Origin: UMGS1519 sp963621885
Lineage (GTDB): Bacteria; Actinomycetota; Coriobacteriia; Coriobacteriales; Eggerthellaceae
Direction: 5' to 3'
DNA: 46,748 nucleotides
Assembly: GCA_963621885.1 (NCBI GenBank)
Contig: CAVFFT010000055.1
Span: 1-46,748, forward strand
Shown here: positions 41,738 to 46,748 of the stretch, piece by piece
How the letters are laid out: every line of letters begins with the position of its first letter
How positions within the stretch are numbered: the stretch's first letter is position 1
Translations under genes and position numbers: made by a program
Notes under the pieces: generated by a model
Databases searched by the model: none
Told to the model about the DNA's origin: nothing
Seen by the model: only the letters and a program-made list of their open reading frames with translations

Positions 41738-41785
41738 TAAACACCGTGTACATCTAAGGGAAACGTGTTTGCAATATCCTCCCCG

Positions 41786-41791
41786 TATAAT
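41786..41791 (+). promoter_or_regulatory. TATAAT -10 of the AGCS symporter gene
   Basis: A consensus -10 placing the transcript start near 41798 and giving a leader of about 69 bases. TTGCAA upstream is only 11 bases away, too close for a normal -35. Confidence 0.55.
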
Positions 41792-41829
41792 TTTCCCATT
41801 CTTTGAAAACGAGCCAAGCGCAGTGGGTT

Positions 41830-41858
41830 TTGCCTCCTGTGCGTCGCGCGGGAGGTAA
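41830..41858 (+). promoter_or_regulatory. 13-bp hairpin enclosing the ribosome binding site
   Basis: TTGCCTCCTGTGC (41830-41842), loop GTC, GCGCGGGAGGTAA (41846-41858). All 13 positions pair in RNA (three are G-U). The GGAGG Shine-Dalgarno (41851-41855) is fully inside the 3' arm, 11 bases before the ATG at 41867. This should block ribosome entry unless opened by another RNA, a protein or ligand, or coupled translation. Confidence 0.65.
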
Positions 41859-41866
41859 TAGCGAAC

Positions 41867-43285
41867 ATGGATATTGTTGAAGCGCTCAATGCGGTCGATG
41901 CCTTTGTGTGGGGACCGCCCATGATTGTTTTGCTGTTGGGCTCGCATCTGTTTCTTACCTTTAGAACGGGTGTGATCCAACGCAAGCTCGGTACAGGCAT
42001 CAAGCTTTCGGTGACGAAGGATCCGTCGGCAGAGGGCGACATCAGCCAGTTCCAGGCATTGGCGACGGCGCTGTCCGCGACCATCGGTACCGGCAACATC
42101 GTCGGCGTGGGCACGGCGGTTCTGGCTGGCGGCCCGGGCGCGGTGCTGTGGATGTGGCTGACCGGCGTGTTCGGTATCGCGACGAAGTACTGCGAAACCT
42201 ATGTTTCCGTGAAATACCGCGTGAAGGACCACCGTGGCGAAATGCTTGGCGGCGCCATGTATGCCTGGAAGCGCGCTTTCAAGCGCGAGGATGGATCGAC
42301 TCCCTGGTGGGGAACGCTTGGCGCGGTGCTTTTCGCGCTGTTTGCCGCTGTCGCCGCCTTCGGCATTGGCTCGGCAGTCCAGTCGTCCTCCATGGCGAGC
42401 GTCATCAACTCGAACTTCCCTGAGGTCCCGGAATGGGTGGTCGGTCTCGTGATCGTCCTGCTCGTGAGCCTTGTCATCTTCGGCGGCATCTCCCAGATCG
42501 CGAAGGTTTGCCAAGTGCTCGTTCCCTTTATGGCGGTTGCCTACGCGATTGGCTGCATCGTCATCCTCTGCATCAACGGTGCGTATGTGGCACCGGCGCT
42601 TGCCCTTATCGTGGAATGCGCCTTCACACCGCAGGCGGCTTTCGGCGGCGCGGTCGGTTCGGGCCTCATGATGGCCCTGCAATTCGGTTGCGCGCGCGGC
42701 CTGTTCTCGAATGAGTCGGGCCTCGGTTCCGCCCCTATCGTCGCGGCTGCTGCTGCGACGCGCAATCCGGCACGTCAGGCGCTCGTTTCCATGACGGGCA
42801 CCTTCTGGGACACCGTTGTCATCTGCGCGCTCACGGGCCTGGTGCTTGTTTCCACCGCGCTTGCGAATCCCGGTCTCATTGAAGGCGGGATTATCACGAA
42901 GGGCGCGGAACTCACGAGTGCCGCTTTCGCGGAGATTCCCGTTATTGGCACGCCCATCCTCGTGTTCGGCATGATCACCTTCGCCTTCTCCACGATCATC
43001 GGCTGGAGCTACTACGGCAACCGCGCCGTCACCTATCTCTTCGGCACGAAGGCCATTCGTCCTTACCAGATCATCTATGTGGCCGTCGCGTTCCTGGGCG
43101 TCATCGGCGTCGGCGACGTTGTGTGGACCTGCTCGGATATCGCAAACGCGCTCATGGCGGTTCCGAACATCATCGTGGTGCTGCTCCTTTCGGGCATCGT
43201 GGCGCGCGAGACGAAGCACTACGTGTGGGAAGACAATCTGGACGAGGAGTGCGCCGACGAGATTCCCGTAGTGAAGACGAAATAG
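41867..43285 (+). CDS. alanine/glycine:cation symporter (AGCS family)
   Basis: 472 residues, about eleven helices. Family signatures: FQALATALSATIGTGNIVG near the start, GPGAVLWMWLTGVFG, ARGLFSNESGLGSAPI, and SYYGNRAVTYLFG. It imports Ala or Gly with sodium or protons. The GGAGGTAA ribosome binding site is 11 bases from the ATG, a long spacing, and sits in a hairpin. Single-gene transcript between two terminators. Confidence 0.93.
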   Translation: MDIVEALNAVDAFVWGPPMIVLLLGSHLFLTFRTGVIQRKLGTGIKLSVTKDPSAEGDISQFQALATALSATIGTGNIVGVGTAVLAGGPGAVLWMWLTGVFGIATKYCETYVSVKYRVKDHRGEMLGGAMYAWKRAFKREDGSTPWWGTLGAVLFALFAAVAAFGIGSAVQSSSMASVINSNFPEVPEWVVGLVIVLLVSLVIFGGISQIAKVCQVLVPFMAVAYAIGCIVILCINGAYVAPALALIVECAFTPQAAFGGAVGSGLMMALQFGCARGLFSNESGLGSAPIVAAAAATRNPARQALVSMTGTFWDTVVICALTGLVLVSTALANPGLIEGGIITKGAELTSAAFAEIPVIGTPILVFGMITFAFSTIIGWSYYGNRAVTYLFGTKAIRPYQIIYVAVAFLGVIGVGDVVWTCSDIANALMAVPNIIVVLLLSGIVARETKHYVWEDNLDEECADEIPVVKTK

Positions 43286-43319
43286 CCTTCGGAATAGGCG
43301 CATAAAACCATCAGCGAAA

Positions 43320-43348
43320 CGGACGCGTACCTTAATGGTGCGCGTCCG
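43320..43348 (+). terminator. hairpin after the AGCS gene
   Basis: CGGACGCGTACC (43320-43331) pairs with GGTGCGCGTCCG (43337-43348), 12 bp with one G-U, followed by TATGTCTTTCCC, a weak T run. Confidence 0.65.
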
Positions 43349-43378
43349 TATGTCTTTCCCGTGAGCTTGCGAAACGGG

Positions 43379-43387
43379 TGATACAAT
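43379..43387 (+). promoter_or_regulatory. extended -10 promoter of rpsB
   Basis: TGA-TACAAT, extended -10 with one mismatch from consensus; no clear -35. The predicted start near 43394 leaves a leader of about 107 bases. Confidence 0.5.
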
Positions 43388-43394
43388 ACCGGAG

Positions 43395-43501
43395 TTTCTA
43401 TATTTCACATGCGTGGCGGACTAAGCCTGCGAGTGGCCAACTGAAAAAGGCTGCGGGACTTGGGATGAAACTGCGCAGAGGGCTAACGAATGGAGTTTGT
43501 T
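43395..43501 (+). promoter_or_regulatory. rpsB 5' leader, possible ribosomal-protein regulatory RNA
   Basis: Two mutually overlapping pairings are possible: AGCCT (43424-43428) with AGGCT (43448-43452), and CTGCG (43451-43455) with CGCAG (43474-43478). Leaders that bind S2 regulate rpsB-tsf in other bacteria, but no known S2-leader consensus is recognised here. Confidence 0.25.
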
Positions 43502-44320
43502 ATGGCCAAGATTAGTATTCAGACCCTGCTTGAGGCGGGTGCCCACTTCGGGCATCAGACGCGTCGTTGGAACCCGAAGATGAAGCCGTACATCTTCGGC
43601 AACCGTGGCGACATCTACATCATCGACCTGAAGCAGACCCTTATCGGCATGGACCGCGTGTACACCTACGTGAAGGCGACCGCGGAAAAGGGCGGCGTTG
43701 TTCTCTTCGTCGGCACCAAGAAGCAGGCTCAGGAGAGCGTTGCCGAGGCCGCTAACCGCTGCGGCATGCCTTACGTGAACGCCCGCTGGCTTGGCGGTAT
43801 GCTCACCAACTTCCAGACCATCCGCACCCGCGTGAACCGCATGGAAGAGCTCGAGGCTATGGACGCTGACGGCCGCATGAGCCTCCTCCCGAAGAAGGAG
43901 CAGATCGACCTCCACAAGGAGCTCGCTAAGCTGCAGACCAACCTCAACGGCATCCGCAACATGAAGGCTGCCCCCGACGCGATCTTCGTTATCGACACCA
44001 ACCGCGAGGACATCGCCGTGCGCGAGGCTCATCGCCTGAAGATCCCCGTCATCGGCACCCTCGACACGAACTGCGATCCTGACGACGTCGATTACGGCAT
44101 CCCCGCGAACGACGACGCGATCCGTTCGGTGAAGATGATGACCGAGTTCGTCGCTGACGCTGTTGTCGCTGGCACTGGCGCTGCGGTGACCGCCGAGGAA
44201 ATGATGGCTGAGCCGGCTGCTGCCGAGGCTCCTGCCGCTCCCGAGGCAATCGATCTTGCTGACCTGCTGAAGAAGGACGAGGCTCCTGCTGAGGCTGCCG
44301 AGGCTCCTGCTGCTGAGTAA
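43502..44320 (+). CDS. rpsB: 30S ribosomal protein S2
   Basis: 272 residues. It starts MAKISIQTLLEAGAHFGHQ; later ARWLGGMLTNFQT and PDAIFVIDTNRE are S2 hallmarks. The last 50 residues are an Ala/Glu/Pro-rich acidic tail with repeated EAPAA. The ATG at 43502 has GGAG 6 bases upstream; the ATG at 43490 overlaps that site and is rejected. Next to tsf, the usual order. Confidence 0.98.
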   Translation: MAKISIQTLLEAGAHFGHQTRRWNPKMKPYIFGNRGDIYIIDLKQTLIGMDRVYTYVKATAEKGGVVLFVGTKKQAQESVAEAANRCGMPYVNARWLGGMLTNFQTIRTRVNRMEELEAMDADGRMSLLPKKEQIDLHKELAKLQTNLNGIRNMKAAPDAIFVIDTNREDIAVREAHRLKIPVIGTLDTNCDPDDVDYGIPANDDAIRSVKMMTEFVADAVVAGTGAAVTAEEMMAEPAAAEAPAAPEAIDLADLLKKDEAPAEAAEAPAAE

Positions 44321-44378
44321 GCGAATTCGCAAGAAGAAGCCAAATGCCGCGTTTGCGGTATGAACGAAAGGAATGACT

Positions 44379-45248
44379 ATGGCAGAAATCAAAGCTGCAA
44401 TGGTTAAGGAACTGCGCGAGATGACCGGCGCAGGCATGATGGAATGCAAGAAAGCTCTTGTTGAGGCCGAGGGCGACCTCGACGCCGCTGTTGACGTCCT
44501 CCGCCGCGCGGGCCTTGCTGCTGTCACCAAGAAGGCGGGTCGTGCCACCAACGAGGGTACCGTTATCGCCAAGGTTGACGAGACCGGCACCAAGGGTGCT
44601 GTCGTCGAGCTGAACTGCGAGACCGACTTCGTGGGCATGAACGAGAAGTTCAAGGGCTATGCCGAGAAGATCGCCGACGCCGTGCTCGCTAACGAGCCGG
44701 CTGACCTTGAGGCTCTCAAGGCTTCCGAGGTTGACGGCGAGACCGTCGAGGCTGTCGTCACCGACTGCATCCACACGATGGGCGAGAACACGCAGCTCGG
44801 CCGCTTCGCTCTCGTGAAGGCGGGCGCTGTCGCTTCCTACATCCACATGGGTGGCAAGATCGGCGTTCTTGTCGGCTTCGAGGTTGGCAAGCCGGAGACC
44901 GCGACCGCTGATGCGTTCAAGGCTTATGGCCGCGACGTTGCGATGCAGGTTGCTGCTGCTTCCCCGATCGCCCCGAACCGCGAGGCTGTGCCGGCTGATG
45001 TCGTCGAGCACGAGATGAGCATCTACAAGGCGCAGGCTGCCGATTCCGGCAAGCCCGAGCAGATCCAGGAGAAGATCGCTACCGGCCGTATGGAGAAGTT
45101 CTACAAGGAATTCGTCCTGACCGAGCAGCCCTTCGTGAAGGATCCTGACATGACGGTGACCGACTACACGAACAAGGTTGCCAAGGAGCTCGGCGACACC
45201 ATCAAGGTTGTCTCCTTCGAGCGCTTTGTCCTCGGCGAGGCTGAGTAA
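44379..45248 (+). CDS. tsf: translation elongation factor Ts
   Basis: 289 residues. N-terminal UBA domain with the signature REMTGAGMMECKKALVEA, then TDFVGMNEKFKGYAEKIAD (nucleotide-exchange core) and LTEQPFVKDPDMTV. It exchanges GDP for GTP on EF-Tu. The start at 44379 has AAAGGA 6 bases upstream. It follows rpsB in the same operon and ends in a strong terminator. Confidence 0.98.
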   Translation: MAEIKAAMVKELREMTGAGMMECKKALVEAEGDLDAAVDVLRRAGLAAVTKKAGRATNEGTVIAKVDETGTKGAVVELNCETDFVGMNEKFKGYAEKIADAVLANEPADLEALKASEVDGETVEAVVTDCIHTMGENTQLGRFALVKAGAVASYIHMGGKIGVLVGFEVGKPETATADAFKAYGRDVAMQVAAASPIAPNREAVPADVVEHEMSIYKAQAADSGKPEQIQEKIATGRMEKFYKEFVLTEQPFVKDPDMTVTDYTNKVAKELGDTIKVVSFERFVLGEAE

Positions 45249-45272
45249 TCACCCACTCATATCTTGCTTGTG

Positions 45273-45302
45273 AAGGAGCCGCATTCGTGCGGCTCCTTTT
45301 TT
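45273..45302 (+). terminator. intrinsic terminator of rpsB-tsf
   Basis: AAGGAGCCGCA (45273-45283), TTCG tetraloop, TGCGGCTCCTT (45288-45298), then TTTT. Textbook structure. Confidence 0.95.
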
Positions 45303-45440
45303 GTTTTTCGGGCTGCCAATAAGGAGCGCCCGACCCCCTTCAGGATAAAAAATCACCCGTTTCATCACGTGTTATTTAAGTTCCAAATAGCACTTTGCCG
45401 AATCGCACAGCTCTCAATCAACGCGCCGCCGCGCAGCGGG

Positions 45441-45446
45441 TACACT
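45441..45446 (+). promoter_or_regulatory. putative -10 of the shikimate dehydrogenase-family gene
   Basis: TACACT, 60 bases before the ATG at 45507; -35 unclear. The AT-rich upstream stretch includes CACGTG (45367-45372). Confidence 0.3.
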
Positions 45447-45506
45447 TAAATCATCAAGGAGACGTACGAATTAATGTACGGAAAGCAAAGGGAAGGGACG
45501 TTTTTC

Positions 45507-46385
45507 ATGTCGGTTGAACTGAACATCTCGGGTCATACTCATCTCGTTACTCTTATCGGAAAGCCGACCGGCCATTCCAAGTCGCCGGCGATTCACACCA
45601 TCTCATTCAAGAAGTGCGATGTCGACGCGGTCTTTCTCGCGTTTGATATCGAGGAGGAAGAGCTTCCTACCGTCCTCGACGCCATGCGTGCGATGAACGG
45701 CTGGGACGGCAGCAGTGTGACGATGCCCTACAAGCAGAAGGTGATTCCCCTGCTCGACGGCCTTTCCGATGGCGCGCGTCTTATCGGCGCGGTGAATACC
45801 ATCGTCAAGACCGAGGATAAGAAGCTTATCGGCCACAACACCGATGGCATGGGCTTCATCCGCAACCTGCGCAACCATGGCGCAACGGTTGAAGGCGCGA
45901 CGATGACGCTGGTCGGCCCGGGTGGCGCCGGTTCTGGCATTCTTGTCCAGGGCGCGCTTGACGGCCTTGCCAAACTCAATGTGTTCGCTCGTCGTGGCGG
46001 CAAGAGCTACCAGAATGTGCAGACGGTTATCGAGAAGGTGCGCGCGGAGACTTCCTGCGATGTGACCCTTCATGCGATGGAGGATCTCGACGACATGAAG
46101 GCATGCATTGCCGAGAGCTCCATTGTCGCGAACGCGACGAATGTCGGCATGGGCGAGGGCTGCACCGATACGCCGATTCCGGCCGAGTTCCTGCGCGAAG
46201 GTCTGTATGTCGCTGACGCCATCTACCTGCCTGAAGAGACCCAGCTCCTGAAGAATGCCAAGGCTGCTGGCGCTATCCCGGTTCCGGGCGTGGGCATGCT
46301 GAACGAGCAGGGCGCCGCCGCCGAGGTCATTTGGTATGGCATCGAGATGCCGGTTGACGAAGTGAACGCCGAGGTTAACGGCTAA
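45507..46385 (+). CDS. shikimate/quinate 5-dehydrogenase family protein
   Basis: About 292 residues, AroE/YdiB length. Substrate domain: GKPTGHSKSPAIHTISF (Ser pair), SVTMPYKQKV with the catalytic Lys, IGAVNTIV, and GHNTDGMGF with the catalytic Asp. NAD(P) domain: LVGPGGAGSGILVQ. C-terminal GMLNEQGAAA corresponds to the family's GMLvxQ motif. The usual Asn of NVT is Ser. It reduces 3-dehydroshikimate, or acts on quinate/shikimate in the catabolic direction; the lone location favours neither. GGAAGGGA is 8 bases before the chosen ATG; an upstream ATG at 45474 has poor spacing. Confidence 0.9.
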   Translation: MSVELNISGHTHLVTLIGKPTGHSKSPAIHTISFKKCDVDAVFLAFDIEEEELPTVLDAMRAMNGWDGSSVTMPYKQKVIPLLDGLSDGARLIGAVNTIVKTEDKKLIGHNTDGMGFIRNLRNHGATVEGATMTLVGPGGAGSGILVQGALDGLAKLNVFARRGGKSYQNVQTVIEKVRAETSCDVTLHAMEDLDDMKACIAESSIVANATNVGMGEGCTDTPIPAEFLREGLYVADAIYLPEETQLLKNAKAAGAIPVPGVGMLNEQGAAAEVIWYGIEMPVDEVNAEVNG

Positions 46386-46419
46386 GCTACTTCAGAGTCG
46401 CTATAAGACGAGGCATGCG

Positions 46420-46452
46420 GGAGAATCCGCTTGGTTTGAGAGCCGATTCTCC
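46420..46452 (+). terminator. first hairpin after the shikimate dehydrogenase gene
   Basis: GGAGAATC (46420-46427) pairs with GATTCTCC (46445-46452), followed by TGTCTTTA; the T run is weak. Confidence 0.45.
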
Positions 46453-46481
46453 TGTCTTTATAGAGCAAGTCTTTGAAGAAC

Positions 46482-46516
46482 AAACCGCTCGAATCCATAA
46501 GGGGTTCGAGCGGTTT
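46482..46516 (+). terminator. second, stronger hairpin after the shikimate dehydrogenase gene
   Basis: AAACCGCTCGAA (46482-46493) pairs with TTCGAGCGGTTT (46505-46516) and the stem extends inward by three more pairs. The A-rich left and T-rich right edges suit a bidirectional terminator. Confidence 0.75.
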
Positions 46517-46748
46517 CGTATAGCGGGCACTTAAGATTGGTGCGAATACAGGAACTAAAGCATGGCGCGACTGCAAGTGCGGTGTGGCTCGCGGGTTTGA
46601 ATTCTTGCGAGTCATGGAGTTTGAATCTCCGCGATTCGCAGGCTCGACTCTTTGCGGTCAGCACGAAATTGAGGCCGGCGGTTGGCGCGAACTTAGCGGT
46701 TCTTCCAGACCGGTTCGCGCTTTTCAGCAAAGGCTAATTCGCCTTCTG
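46517..46748. other. end of window, no recognised gene; repeat and hairpin
   Basis: Short open frames on both strands match nothing known to me. GTTTGAAT repeats at 46595 and 46619 start a degenerate 24-bp direct repeat. A compound hairpin, GCGCGAAC/GTTCGCGC (46685-46692 and 46713-46720) with an inner CGGT/ACCG, is followed by TTTT and looks like a terminator on the plus strand without a visible gene. Confidence 0.4.

Noticed and set aside
41453..43408. 651-codon antisense frame over the AGCS symporter
   Set aside because: Shadow of a well-supported membrane transporter; composition is typical of an antisense artefact.
46591..46650. tRNA-like GTTTGAAT segments near the end of the window
   Set aside because: The motif resembles a T arm but no acceptor, D or anticodon stems can be formed; it is a direct repeat.

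Overview
The window is dense, GC-rich bacterial chromosome with short intergenic gaps, many ATGA stop/start overlaps and strong GGAGG-type ribosome binding sites. Gene content (Gram-positive-type Tad pilus locus without a secretin, fused SecDF, ECF vitamin transporter, heterodimeric ABC exporter, queuosine enzymes) suggests an actinobacterium, most likely a member of the Coriobacteriia such as the Eggerthellaceae. That placement is inference; no rRNA is present to confirm it. There are no CRISPR arrays, prophages or insertion sequences.

Left part (1-18000): a two-gene heterodimeric ABC exporter; a folate cyclodeaminase-type protein; a 39-residue membrane peptide; tRNA-Arg(CCG); two EamA/DMT exporters (RarD-like and a second one); on the minus strand a five-gene unit made of a DUF3810 membrane metallopeptidase-like protein plus a complete ECF importer (S component, two ATPases, EcfT); tRNA-Val(TAC); queA; then a LysR regulator divergent from an alpha/beta-hydrolase esterase and an MFS transporter, which look like a regulated uptake-and-hydrolysis locus.

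Centre (18128-29084): a twelve-gene, tightly packed, co-directional Tad/Flp pilus locus: CpaB, TadZ/CpaE, TadA/CpaF, TadB, TadC, two Flp-type pilins, two TadE-type pseudopilins, a 716-residue TadG-like protein, a bitopic protein with a tandem-repeat cytoplasmic arm, a DUF192 protein and a zinc-ribbon protein. No prepilin peptidase or secretin is present. All four pilin-like proteins share a G|QxxxE processing motif. Two genes carry in-frame tandem repeats at their 5' ends (30-bp and 36-bp units), and a third carries 33-bp spaced repeats. This is the most unusual region.

Right part (29100-46748): NudC, threonine synthase, ruvC-ruvA-ruvB plus a small unknown gene, a cold-shock protein, queH with a long charged tail, a HAD phosphatase, tgt, a fused secDF without yajC, a DUF1292 protein, an alanine/sodium symporter whose ribosome binding site lies in a 13-bp hairpin, rpsB-tsf, and a shikimate/quinate dehydrogenase-family gene. 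QueA, QueH and Tgt together cover the tRNA-modifying steps of queuosine synthesis (insertion of preQ1, ribosyl transfer, epoxide reduction), although the genes are scattered. Several intergenic stretches hold degenerate GC-rich repeats that resemble those inside the pilus genes.
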